From assembly GCA_036771375.1 (NCBI GenBank), contig DAIPHL010000007.1:1-32230 (forward strand): a stretch of 32,230 nt of DNA, given 5' to 3'. Shown here piece after piece: positions 14,595-22,572 of the stretch (the stretch's first letter is position 1; each line of letters begins with the position of its first letter). The notes under the pieces are model-generated. The model searched no databases. It was not told the origin of the DNA and worked only from the letters and a program-made list of their open reading frames with translations. The DNA comes from DAIPHL01 sp036771375. GTDB taxonomy: Bacteria; Synergistota; Synergistia; Synergistales; Synergistaceae. Both the position numbers and the translations under genes were made by a program.

Positions 14595-16991
14595 TCAATC
14601 ATTACAGGCACGGGCTTCCCAGTTCCCGATTTCTGTGCGGCCGATGATTTCATCCTGTACCTCCCTGCCCAGCTCGACAAAAAACGCCGTATATCCAGCC
14701 ACGCGAACCAGCAGGTGTTTATACTCCTCGGGGTTTCGTTGTGCCGCAAGCAAAGTCTCCTTGTCCACCACGTTGAACTGTACATGGTAAACATCCAAGG
14801 TGCAGAGGCTCTTAAGTAGGTTCATCATCTGCGCGATCCCTTTCTCTCCCTCCATGATGTCGGGCTCCAGCTTCATGTTGAGCTGAGTCCCCTGTGTGAA
14901 ACGAGCGTGGGGAATGCGACAGACCGATTTCAGAAGTGCTGTGGGACCGTTTATGTCCGTACCGCCTGTGGCGCCGATCCCGTCTGTAAGAGGGGTCCAG
15001 GCTTTTCGACCGGAAGGAAGCGCTCCGACCATGGTGCCAAGAGGCGTATTGCCGGAAACAGGAAGCATCCCCACGGTCATTGGGCCGAATTTCGTATTGT
15101 AGCTCTCAAATTCGTCTGCGATAAAAGTGAAGATTTCACCCACCATACCATCGGCCAGTTCGTCGTCGTTGCCATACTTGGGTGCGTCCAGGCACATCTT
15201 TTGAATTTTTTCGTGGCCGATAAAGTCTGCGGATAGTGCATCACAGAGTTGCTTCATCGTTATTTTCCTGTCCTCGAACACCAGAGTGCGGACGGCGGTC
15301 AAGGAGTTCACAATGTCTGCGATACCCACGGAAATCACGCCGCCGCCACAGTTATATTTCGCGCCTCCCATGCTGTAATCTTTCCCGCTGTCGATACACT
15401 CTTTGAAAGTCAGGGAGAGGCAGGGAACGGGGCGGTAGTTCATGCTCAGGTAATCCAACAGTTGGTTGCCTTTTACAATGGCCTTCGTTGTAAATCGGAT
15501 GTGGGTCTTGACCGCGTTCCAGAAATCCTCGAAGGTTTTGAAACCGGCAGGATCTCCCGTGGAAAGGGACACGCGCTTCCCGCTCTTGCGGCAGATTCCA
15601 TCGTTGAGGGCCAGCTCCACCATACCACCCAGGTTGATGTCAGCCATATCTGTGTACTGTTTCATTCGCCCGCTGAGATTTGTCTCTACGCAGCCGCATG
15701 GATTCCAGTCCCACGCTTCTCTTAAGGGCACGCCTTTATTCAGAAGCATTCGGATGCCGGCGTCATCATGATGAACTGCGGGCATGCCGGTACCTAGGCG
15801 GATTGCCTCGGCCGTTTTGCGCAGGAACGAATCTGGGTTTTTGGAGATGTTATAGCGGACGGAGAGGTTCGGTTCGGCCAAGCGAACGTCCATGGTGGCT
15901 TGAATGACTTGATAGGACAGCTCGTTGACCGCGTCGTTCCCATAGCGATCAATGCCACCGGGCGTTGTGTTGATCGTCGTACAGTAGCCGGCAGCAAACT
16001 GCGCTGTATTTGCGTCTTGGAACAGGCTCATCTCTGCAATTTTGATCCACATGCAGTCCAACAACTCTTGCGCGTCGTCTTTGTCCATGACGCCGGATTC
16101 GATATCGGCCTTGTAATAAGGATACAGGTACTGGTCGATACGGCCCAGGTTGTAAGAAGAAGCGTTCTGCTCCATGAAGATGGCGTATTCGTAGAATAAC
16201 ACGCTTTGAAGTGCCTCGTGAAAAGATTTTGCCGGTTCCTCAGGTACGCGACGACATATGGAGGATATACGTGTAAGGTCGGCTTTCCGGACCGGATTCT
16301 GGCAAGAGGCCGCCATCGCTTCTGCTAGGTTCGCATATCGGTTGGCTAAGGTGACAAGACCTTCACATGCCATCAGCTCGGATTGCAGGAAGTATATCTT
16401 CTCCAGATCGCCTGGGACGGCTGAATCCAGGTGAGCCAACCTTGTCTTGACCTCTTTGCGGATACCGGAGATGCCGAGGGCAAGGAGTCTTTCCCAGCCG
16501 GGCGTTGTCTCGCCGTAGCCACGAACCGCCTTGCGGTCGATATAGACATAGCCGTTGTCGCGTAGAGTAGCCAGCTCCTCTGGAATGAGGTCGCACCACA
16601 TCTCGTAAACGGATTTGTTCTTCCAATAGGGTTTCACGTTTTCCAGAAATGACCGTCGATCCTCTTCTGAGAGATAGAAAGGGTCGAACGGGCGCGTGCT
16701 GATGGTGTCCAGCTCGTTGTCCAGCACGGACCAGCAACTGTCGGCGCACAGTACGCCTCCTCTGGGTTTGGAGCCTGCGCATCCGACCAAAAGTTCGTCG
16801 TCATAAATAAAGATGCTTTTTTTTCGGCATTGGTTGAGGAAGCCGTTCGCCTTTTTCAACACCCATGGTTTGCCTTCAAATTCAATAAAACCTTCTGTCA
16901 GGAGCTTGGCGTTTTCCACGTCCATTTCGACACGAACGTCCAGGAATTGTTTGCGCAAAGCTTCGATACGGTTCATATAATTCTTCGCCAT
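14595..16991 (-). CDS. Glycyl radical enzyme, CxE eliminase class, substrate unknown
   Basis: 798 residues. ATG 16991 is chosen over ATG 17030 because AAGGAGG lies 8 bases before it. The thiyl-radical Cys and base Glu are C434 and E436 in CGCVETNLSGR, the CxE pattern of dehydratases and C-N/C-S lyases. The glycyl radical loop RVAGYTAFF places the radical at G766. These positions are close to those I recall for trans-4-hydroxyproline dehydratase HypD (C434, G765). However, in the segment where HypD and glycerol dehydratase have Gly-His (HypD: PGHT) this protein reads GYGETTPGW, with Glu at about 161. It is therefore a relative, not clearly HypD. The second gene of the island, next to its activase and upstream of a P5C dehydrogenase, it probably makes a semialdehyde or cyclic imine. 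Oxygen sensitive, cytosolic. Confidence 0.93.
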   Translation of the reverse strand: MAKNYMNRIEALRKQFLDVRVEMDVENAKLLTEGFIEFEGKPWVLKKANGFLNQCRKKSIFIYDDELLVGCAGSKPRGGVLCADSCWSVLDNELDTISTRPFDPFYLSEEDRRSFLENVKPYWKNKSVYEMWCDLIPEELATLRDNGYVYIDRKAVRGYGETTPGWERLLALGISGIRKEVKTRLAHLDSAVPGDLEKIYFLQSELMACEGLVTLANRYANLAEAMAASCQNPVRKADLTRISSICRRVPEEPAKSFHEALQSVLFYEYAIFMEQNASSYNLGRIDQYLYPYYKADIESGVMDKDDAQELLDCMWIKIAEMSLFQDANTAQFAAGYCTTINTTPGGIDRYGNDAVNELSYQVIQATMDVRLAEPNLSVRYNISKNPDSFLRKTAEAIRLGTGMPAVHHDDAGIRMLLNKGVPLREAWDWNPCGCVETNLSGRMKQYTDMADINLGGMVELALNDGICRKSGKRVSLSTGDPAGFKTFEDFWNAVKTHIRFTTKAIVKGNQLLDYLSMNYRPVPCLSLTFKECIDSGKDYSMGGAKYNCGGGVISVGIADIVNSLTAVRTLVFEDRKITMKQLCDALSADFIGHEKIQKMCLDAPKYGNDDELADGMVGEIFTFIADEFESYNTKFGPMTVGMLPVSGNTPLGTMVGALPSGRKAWTPLTDGIGATGGTDINGPTALLKSVCRIPHARFTQGTQLNMKLEPDIMEGEKGIAQMMNLLKSLCTLDVYHVQFNVVDKETLLAAQRNPEEYKHLLVRVAGYTAFFVELGREVQDEIIGRTEIGNWEARACND

Positions 16992-17071
16992 AGGAAAGGC
17001 CTCCTTATATCTCATTCTCTCTGCGTCCATGTACAGGAACAGTAAAAGTGGGTTTGCTCTCTTTTTTTGAC

Positions 17072-18322
17072 TTAGCGTTTATAGACTCCCTCGTTAAGAT
17101 AATCCAACAGTTCTTTTTTTTGCATGTTGTCAATGCCCAGGTACGCCAAGCTGTACTTGCTAGTAGCAAAAAAATCCTTCTTGTGCATGGCGCCAGCCAG
17201 AACGATCATTGAATCTATGATGGGCGTCTGTACCCTGTACTGAACGCCGAGATCGTGATAGATCTTGCAACCGACGGGAACGTCCTCTGTTAAATAGCGG
17301 TGATTGATGCTGTTGGGCCCCGAATTACCTTCGTGTGCTGGCTGATCGAGGGGTAAAAACATGTTGTCCTTACCGTCTTTATCGAGCCCCATGTACTCCT
17401 GTGCCAGTATGCTGCGACGGTTGAAAAACGACTCGTAGGAGTAAGAGGGTACGCCGACGCCGATCGCTTCGGCGATGGCGATTTCTTCATTGTAAAACTG
17501 ATACTGTATCTCGCAAATCGACGGACAGAGGGCGTGTTTGTACATTGAATAGCCCGTTCTATCGAAATCCCCGAAAATTTTGCCCCAATTCTCCATTGTT
17601 GAAACGCCCAATATGGTTGCCGGGACATGAATAACCGGGTTGATGTTGGCAAAGCCGATATCGAGCACTGTGTTGCCGGCCACGGTGCCGTCTCCCTGCA
17701 ATACCGCGTCGATGCACGGAAGGTAATGAGCCGATTCCAAGAATGCGTCAATGTCGCTCATGGGTAAGGACGCGCCCCGTAACGTAATTGCGCGGTATTT
17801 CGCGCCGACATGCGGAAACACATAGCCACCGGCGGTCTCGAGGCGAGTCCCATAGGGAGCTGATGACCAGCCTCCGATAATCACTTTTTTTGCGCAGTCC
17901 ATCTCGCGCATGAGTTTTCGGAGGAGAAGTGAAGCGTAGTTGTCTGTGAAAATATGGATGACTTGGCCGTCCTCGAGGAGAGGGATCATTTCGCGGAAGA
18001 ATGGTTCATGAGCAAACGCCGGGGCTGCCACCACGATGAGCCCGGCGCCCTTGATGGCTTTTGCCATATCGCTGGTAACTGTGTCGAAATAGGCCAGACC
18101 CGAGCGCTTGAAACAGTAGAGATTTCTCTGTTCACCATCAAGGAGGATACCGGTTTTGTCTACGTGAGCCAGCGTCGTTTCGGCAAACGGCATCATATCG
18201 TAAAGGCGCACTTCCTTGCCAGCCAACTTCATGTCCGCTGCGCATGTCTTGCCGACTGCTCCGCCGCCGAGGACGGCGATCGGCATTTTTTTCAAATATT
18301 CCATATTTTGTTTTGTCGTCAT
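17072..18322 (-). CDS. NAD(P)-dependent opine dehydrogenase-family oxidoreductase
   Basis: 416 residues with GGGGAAGGAACAAA before the ATG. The N-terminal Rossmann domain shows G19-x-G21-x2-G24 (VLGGGAVG). The C-terminal domain is of the octopine/nopaline dehydrogenase type, including the N-x-N-P-x2-H-x-P motif with the expected catalytic His at H232 (NINPVIHVPA) and YSYESFFNRRS. Opine dehydrogenases reversibly join an amino acid and a 2-oxo acid through reductive C-N bond formation; the catabolic direction splits such compounds. It is the first gene of the island operon, under the promoter at 18392-18419, and ends 80 bases before the GRE. It may release or oxidise the GRE substrate at a C-N bond. 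Other roles of this fold, such as 2-hydroxyacid or imino-acid oxidation, cannot be excluded. Confidence 0.82.
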   Translation of the reverse strand: MTTKQNMEYLKKMPIAVLGGGAVGKTCAADMKLAGKEVRLYDMMPFAETTLAHVDKTGILLDGEQRNLYCFKRSGLAYFDTVTSDMAKAIKGAGLIVVAAPAFAHEPFFREMIPLLEDGQVIHIFTDNYASLLLRKLMREMDCAKKVIIGGWSSAPYGTRLETAGGYVFPHVGAKYRAITLRGASLPMSDIDAFLESAHYLPCIDAVLQGDGTVAGNTVLDIGFANINPVIHVPATILGVSTMENWGKIFGDFDRTGYSMYKHALCPSICEIQYQFYNEEIAIAEAIGVGVPSYSYESFFNRRSILAQEYMGLDKDGKDNMFLPLDQPAHEGNSGPNSINHRYLTEDVPVGCKIYHDLGVQYRVQTPIIDSMIVLAGAMHKKDFFATSKYSLAYLGIDNMQKKELLDYLNEGVYKR

Positions 18323-18391
18323 TTTGTTCCTTCCCCCTTCGCCTTTACCCGATGGTGTAGATCAACATTGATCTTTATTTTTATTGGCCTG

Positions 18392-18419
18392 ATTATATTG
18401 GTGTTGGTTTTGTTTTCAA
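18392..18419 (-). promoter_or_regulatory. Promoter of the GRE island operon
   Basis: On the minus strand TTGAAA (18419-18414) and a perfect TATAAT (18397-18392) are separated by 16 bases. The expected start is about 18385, leaving a 60-base leader before the opine-dehydrogenase-like gene. Confidence 0.65.
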
Positions 18420-18427
18420 GTAAAATG

Positions 18428-18447
18428 TCTATTTTTACACAAATAGA
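18428..18447. promoter_or_regulatory. Inverted repeat, likely operator of the XRE-cupin regulator
   Basis: TCTATTT and AAATAGA form a perfect 7-base inverted repeat around six bases (TTACAC). It starts 9 bases upstream of the operon -35 element, a position suited to activation. The intergenic region is shared with the divergent XRE-cupin gene, its probable ligand. Confidence 0.5.
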
Positions 18448-18535
18448 AAAATATTTTCCATAATAAAAAATTGCTTGCATCAGAACAGAGCTTGGGTAAA
18501 GGTATCTATGATCGGCTGTTCTCCGATGAATCATC

Positions 18536-18564
18536 TTGACCATGTTGAAGAACATACGCATAAT
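18536..18564 (+). promoter_or_regulatory. Promoter of the XRE-cupin regulator gene
   Basis: TTGACC (18536-18541) and CATAAT (18559-18564) with a 17-base spacer. This matches five of six bases at each hexamer and leads into the regulator gene at 18620. Confidence 0.55.
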
Positions 18565-18619
18565 TTAAAGTGTGATGGTTTGGAGACAGGCGAAGCATAT
18601 TGTATAAGGAGAAATAACG

Positions 18620-19222
18620 ATGCCTGATATCGAGATGATCGGAGCAGGGATAAAAATACTCAGAAAGCAGAAGAATATGACGCTCGCAGATGTGTCTGAA
18701 GCAACCGGTTTTTCCATCTCTTATCTCAGCAAGATCGAGAGAAATCAAGGCAGCATAACTATTGATGCAATTATGAAGATATGTTCGGTCCTCGACATGG
18801 ATATCATTGAGTTTCTTCGTATGGATTTTGGAGAGGACATTGTACTTGTGCGCAGGGATAAACGCAAAATAATATATCACAACGAAGGGATTGTGAAATA
18901 TGAACTTGTTACAAGCGGCTACATGAAGAAGATCAAGGGGCTTATCGTGACCCTCTATCCGGATGTGAGCCAAAGCTTTGCAAAAGTCGCCATGCCGCAT
19001 ACAACGGATGAATACGGGTTCATTCTTGAGGGAGAGATGATCTTAAGGATTGTCGATAAAAACGGAAAAACCACGCAGTATCACCTTAAAGCAGGGGATT
19101 CCTATTATATCTACGCCGGGGAAAAACATGCACTTAAATGTTACGGAGACATACCGTGCGTAAGTCTTTGGAGTTATACGTCGCCGTTATGTTTTTCCGA
19201 GGATAATCCTTCGCAACACTGA
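18620..19222 (+). CDS. XRE-family transcriptional regulator with C-terminal cupin domain
   Basis: 200 residues with AGGAG 8 bases before the ATG. The N-terminal helix-turn-helix spans about residues 8-65 (IKILRKQKNMTLADVSEATG, then SISYLSKIERNQGSITIDAI). The cupin sensor domain is at about 110-190, including HTTDEYGFILEGEMIL and the LKAGDSYYIYAGEKH pattern of a small-molecule-binding barrel. Such regulators control catabolic or transport operons in response to a ligand or its metabolite. It is transcribed divergently from the island operon with a 297-base shared region, so it is the likely local regulator of the GRE pathway. The gene is visibly A/T-rich compared with the aminotransferase gene beyond it, in keeping with the island. 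Confidence 0.92.
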   Translation: MPDIEMIGAGIKILRKQKNMTLADVSEATGFSISYLSKIERNQGSITIDAIMKICSVLDMDIIEFLRMDFGEDIVLVRRDKRKIIYHNEGIVKYELVTSGYMKKIKGLIVTLYPDVSQSFAKVAMPHTTDEYGFILEGEMILRIVDKNGKTTQYHLKAGDSYYIYAGEKHALKCYGDIPCVSLWSYTSPLCFSEDNPSQH

Positions 19223-19349
19223 CAACCGCCGTTGAAAGACATAAATGCGCGTGCGGTATTCGTACGAGGCCCTTTTGAAAGAAAAAACCGTAAGCGGGGC
19301 ATATACATCAACCTCCTGGACAGGACAATTTTTACGCAAAGGACGGATA

Positions 19350-20489
19350 TTACAGCCCCTCCTTCTCCAGTTCCCGCAGAAAATCGGAGACCTTCTGCAG
19401 CCCCGTTTTCAGCTCCTTCGGCGAGAATGCGTAGCCGATTCGAAGGTACCTGTCGAAGGCATCGCCGAAGCACCGTCCAGGCAACAGGAACGTGCCGTCC
19501 TTTTCGCACAGTCGTTTGCAGAAGTCCTCGGAAGGGATGTCGTATTCGTAGCGGACGAAGGCGGTCGTCCCCGCCTGTGGCTTGACGTAGTGAAGCCGCG
19601 GTTCGCTTTTGACCCATTCGTCGAGAGTCGTTATCGCGGTGCGCACGATGGAGAGATTTCGGTCGAATATCCTGCGGCTGTTTCGTATTGCGAGCGCACC
19701 CAGCATGTCGTCGATCCTCGCGCAGCTGATCGTCATGTAGTCCCTTCGGCTCGCGGCCTCCTCGATGAAATTCTCCGGTCCGGCGAGCCAGCCGAGCCGG
19801 AGGCCGGCGAGGGAGAAACACTTGGAGAGGCTGCACGAGACGATACCCTTGTCGTACATGTCGACGATCGACGGGACGGGGACGTCCGGATCGTGGACCA
19901 TGAAGCGGTAGACTTCGTCGCAGTAAAGCCATACGTCCGAAGCCTTTGCGATCTCGACGATCCCGCGGAGCAGCGGTTCTTTCATGAGGCTGCCGGTGGG
20001 GTTGTTGGCGTTGTTGAGACAGAGGAGCTTTGTCCGAGATGTCACGGTTGCCGCGAGTTTGTCGAGCCTCGGGAGAAAATCGTCCTCCGGCGCGAGCTCG
20101 AACAAGCGGACGTCGGCCCCGAACGACTCGGGAATACTGTAAAGCTGCTGATAGGTCGGATACACGCAAACGACCTCGTCTCCCGGCTCCACGAGCGTGT
20201 ACATGGACAAAAAATTCGCCGCCGTCCCACCGTTCATCGCGAGGATGTTTTTACGGCTTTGCCCGGTGTAAAGCGAAGCGATCGCGTCCAGCAGCTCGTC
20301 GCTTCCCCGGATGTCCCCGTAGGTGAGGCGCAGGGAGGAGAGGCGCGACAGAAACGCCTCTCGTTCTCCCGATATCTCCAGCAGCTCGCCCACGGTAAGC
20401 GAGTCCACGCAGGTCTCGGCGAGATTCGAAACCGCTTTTGTCTCCCATTCGTTCATCCAGCGTTCCACACCGAAAGGGGCTATTTTCAT
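19350..20489 (-). CDS. PLP-dependent class I/II aminotransferase
   Basis: 379 residues from ATG 20489, behind AAGGAG. Fold type I aminotransferase: NNANNPTG at 159-166, Asp 191 and Tyr 194 in CDEVYRF, PLP lysine K223 in SLSKCFSLAGLRLGW, and a terminal Arg in YLRIGYAF that usually binds the substrate carboxylate. It transfers an amino group between an amino acid and an oxo compound in the cytosol. It begins 16 bases after the iron-type alcohol dehydrogenase, so the two are cotranscribed and may act in sequence, alcohol to carbonyl to amine. I do not recognise the substrate. It ends facing the XRE-cupin gene with 127 bases between, in which I see no clear terminator. Confidence 0.85.
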   Translation of the reverse strand: MKIAPFGVERWMNEWETKAVSNLAETCVDSLTVGELLEISGEREAFLSRLSSLRLTYGDIRGSDELLDAIASLYTGQSRKNILAMNGGTAANFLSMYTLVEPGDEVVCVYPTYQQLYSIPESFGADVRLFELAPEDDFLPRLDKLAATVTSRTKLLCLNNANNPTGSLMKEPLLRGIVEIAKASDVWLYCDEVYRFMVHDPDVPVPSIVDMYDKGIVSCSLSKCFSLAGLRLGWLAGPENFIEEAASRRDYMTISCARIDDMLGALAIRNSRRIFDRNLSIVRTAITTLDEWVKSEPRLHYVKPQAGTTAFVRYEYDIPSEDFCKRLCEKDGTFLLPGRCFGDAFDRYLRIGYAFSPKELKTGLQKVSDFLRELEKEGL

Positions 20490-20505
20490 CGTTTCGCTCC
20501 TTCCG

Positions 20506-21627
20506 TCACGAGGAGACGATCCGTTCGTAGATCGCCTCGACGAATCGTTTGTCGACGAGGCTCTTCCAGCCCTCACCGAAATGGCTCAGCCATAGCTTTT
20601 CCATGCCGAGGGCGGTGTTGGTCATCTTTTCCACGTGAGACCTGTCGATGCCATAGTCGCTCGCTTTCGGATGCGCAAAGCCGTTGACACGAAGGAACTC
20701 GACCGTGTCGTCATAGCCTCCGTCCCCGTAGATGTCGGCACAGGCCAGCATCGAAATGGTGACGGCGACGCTGTGGGGGAGTTTGGGGGCCGCATTGCTC
20801 AGACCGTAGGAGATGGCGTGGGAGACGCCGACTCTGCCTCCGATGGTGCTGCTGCCGCCCAGTACCGAGGCCATCACCGACTTGATCGCCCGTTCGGGGG
20901 TGTAATCGGAGAGATCCTGCGAGAGAACGTCTTTTGCCATGCGGAGGCCGTCTTTGGCGTCGAGGAAGGCGTCCTTTGCGCTCGTCTTGCTGCGTGTGAT
21001 CTCGTAGTGGTGGAAGAAGCAGTCCATCATGGTGTAGAAACGATTGAATTTTTTTACGCCTGCGGAGAGTCCCGGGTCGAGGAACGCGACGGCCGGGGCG
21101 ACGTAGTCGTTGTTGATCCCCAGCTTTTTCTCCGGTCCGCGCAAAACGGCGATCGGGGTCACTTCGGCCCCGGTCCCGTTCAAAGTCGGCATCGTCCAGA
21201 TGTCGGCGCCCCGTTGCATGTCGAGGCCGTATCCCTGATATTCCGCCGCCGTCTTCGAGTTTGCAATGCAGATGCCGACGGCCTTTGCAAGGTCCATCGT
21301 CCCGCCACCGCCGACGCCCACGATCGTGTCCGGTTGCGTTCTCTTTCGTCTCAGTACGGCGACGAGACGATCGACGTCGCCGGTTTTCGGCTCCGATTCG
21401 GAGGCGCAGAAGAGGTATTTCTCCTCGCGATCGAACAGGGGTTTGAAGACCGCCTGTTTCGCAAGAGCGTCGTCGAGGATGAAAAAAGGACGTCTGTCTC
21501 TTTCCTCGAGGGTCTTCAGCAGCGCCGCCACGCCGTTCTCCGAGGGGACGAGCTCCGTGAGTATTTTCGTACGCCACCAATTCGGTGTCCTGACGAAATC
21601 TTTTATGTCGATGGGTTCTTGGGACAT
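20506..21627 (-). CDS. Iron-containing (group III) alcohol dehydrogenase, KdnB-like branch
   Basis: 373 residues from ATG 21627, with AAAGGAG 9 bases upstream. The NAD(P)-binding GVGGGGTMDLAKAV is at 104-117 and TLNGTGAEVTPIAV at 148-161. The metal ligands of the family are present: D202, H206 (MDCFFH), H270 (VSHAISYG) and H285 (PHSVAV). The GLDMQRGADIW and LGINNDYVAPAVAFLDP features resemble the 3-deoxy-octulosonate 8-oxidase (KdnB) branch, which oxidises a terminal alcohol before transamination. The next gene encodes an aminotransferase of a different fold from KdnA, so the pair is not the standard Kdn pathway. It has its own promoter at 21702-21730 and lies downstream of znuB. Confidence 0.82.
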   Translation of the reverse strand: MSQEPIDIKDFVRTPNWWRTKILTELVPSENGVAALLKTLEERDRRPFFILDDALAKQAVFKPLFDREEKYLFCASESEPKTGDVDRLVAVLRRKRTQPDTIVGVGGGGTMDLAKAVGICIANSKTAAEYQGYGLDMQRGADIWTMPTLNGTGAEVTPIAVLRGPEKKLGINNDYVAPAVAFLDPGLSAGVKKFNRFYTMMDCFFHHYEITRSKTSAKDAFLDAKDGLRMAKDVLSQDLSDYTPERAIKSVMASVLGGSSTIGGRVGVSHAISYGLSNAAPKLPHSVAVTISMLACADIYGDGGYDDTVEFLRVNGFAHPKASDYGIDRSHVEKMTNTALGMEKLWLSHFGEGWKSLVDKRFVEAIYERIVSS

Positions 21628-21701
21628 CTCGGTTCGCTCCTTTTCGATCCGGACTTTCGGGCTCTCAAACGATTTTTTCGCCCGCACGATCCGTAAACGA
21701 T

Positions 21702-21730
21702 AGTATATCACCTTGCAAAGGATCGTTCAA
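21702..21730 (-). promoter_or_regulatory. Promoter of the alcohol dehydrogenase-aminotransferase operon
   Basis: Minus strand TTGAAC (21730-21725), 17-base spacer, TATACT (21707-21702). It sits 75 bases before the dehydrogenase ATG. Confidence 0.6.
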
Positions 21731-21759
21731 TTTTGGGGCAAGAGGGCCTTTGACCGAGC

Positions 21760-22572
21760 TCAGGCTCGGCGGAGGAGTTGAGCGGTTGTCATGGCGAGGA
21801 TGTTGATGACGACGACGCTCGCGCCGACGGGAAGGTTGAAGGAAAAGGAGAACGTCATGCCGACGACGAAGCAGATCACGGAGGTGGCGGCAGAGGAGAG
21901 GAGCAGTGTCTTGAAACTCGCCGCGAACGTTCGCGCCGTGACGGCGGGGAAGATGATCAGGCTGGAGATCAGGAGCGTTCCCATCATTCGCATTCCGACG
22001 ACGACTGTGAGAGCCGTCAGAATGGAGATGAGAAAATGATACGCGGTCAGGTTCACCTCCTGTGCCGTGGCAAACTCTTCGTCGCACGTGACGAGGAGGA
22101 GCTTGTTGTAAAAGAGCACGAACGTCGCGACGACGAAAGCGGAAAGGATGATGCTGACGAAGACGTCGGAGTTTTTTACCGCCAGGATGCTCCCGAACAT
22201 GTAATTGTAGACGTCGATGTTGAAACCCTTTGTGAGGGCGGTGATGATGATGCCGATCGCGAGCGCGCCGGTCGAAATCACGCCGATCGCGAGATCTCCG
22301 GAGACGCCGTGGCGCTCGCTGATGGCCATGATGACGAAGGACGTCGCGATCAGAATGGGGGTGGAGATGTAAAGGGGCGAAGTCCCGAGCGCCAGAGCAA
22401 GGGAAAGAGATGCAAATCCTACGTCGGCGAGCCCGTGCCCGATCATGGAATATCTCTTCAGCACCAACAGGATGCCGAGAAGAGAGGCGCAGAGCGAGAC
22501 AAGTACTCCAGCGATCATCGCCCGTACGACGAACGGATAGGAGAACATGGTCGACAAGTGGGCGAGACTCAC
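21760..22572 (-). CDS. znuB: Zinc/metal ABC transporter permease, ZnuB family
   Basis: About 270 residues, rich in membrane helices (at least seven). The GTG start at 22572 overlaps the znuC stop (GTGA), showing translational coupling; ATG 22548 is the alternative. The sequence VLKRYSMIGHGLADVGFASL and FNIDVYNYMFGSILAVKNSDV are typical of the ABC-3 permeases of the Znu/Mnt group. It forms the inner-membrane channel with ZnuC and ZnuA. A CCGAGC/GCTCGG hairpin covers its stop codon but has no strong T-run. Confidence 0.93.
   Translation of the reverse strand: MSLAHLSTMFSYPFVVRAMIAGVLVSLCASLLGILLVLKRYSMIGHGLADVGFASLSLALALGTSPLYISTPILIATSFVIMAISERHGVSGDLAIGVISTGALAIGIIITALTKGFNIDVYNYMFGSILAVKNSDVFVSIILSAFVVATFVLFYNKLLLVTCDEEFATAQEVNLTAYHFLISILTALTVVVGMRMMGTLLISSLIIFPAVTARTFAASFKTLLLSSAATSVICFVVGMTFSFSFNLPVGASVVVINILAMTTAQLLRRA

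Noticed and set aside
14595..16991. Straight assignment of the GRE as HypD (hydroxyproline dehydratase)
   Set aside because: The Cys and Gly positions fit, but the His region differs and the cluster has no P5C reductase and includes an opine-type enzyme. The evidence supports only the CxE eliminase class.
19245..20687. 480-residue plus-strand frame across the aminotransferase gene
   Set aside because: Antisense to a clear aminotransferase with an intact PLP lysine; composition is shadow-like.
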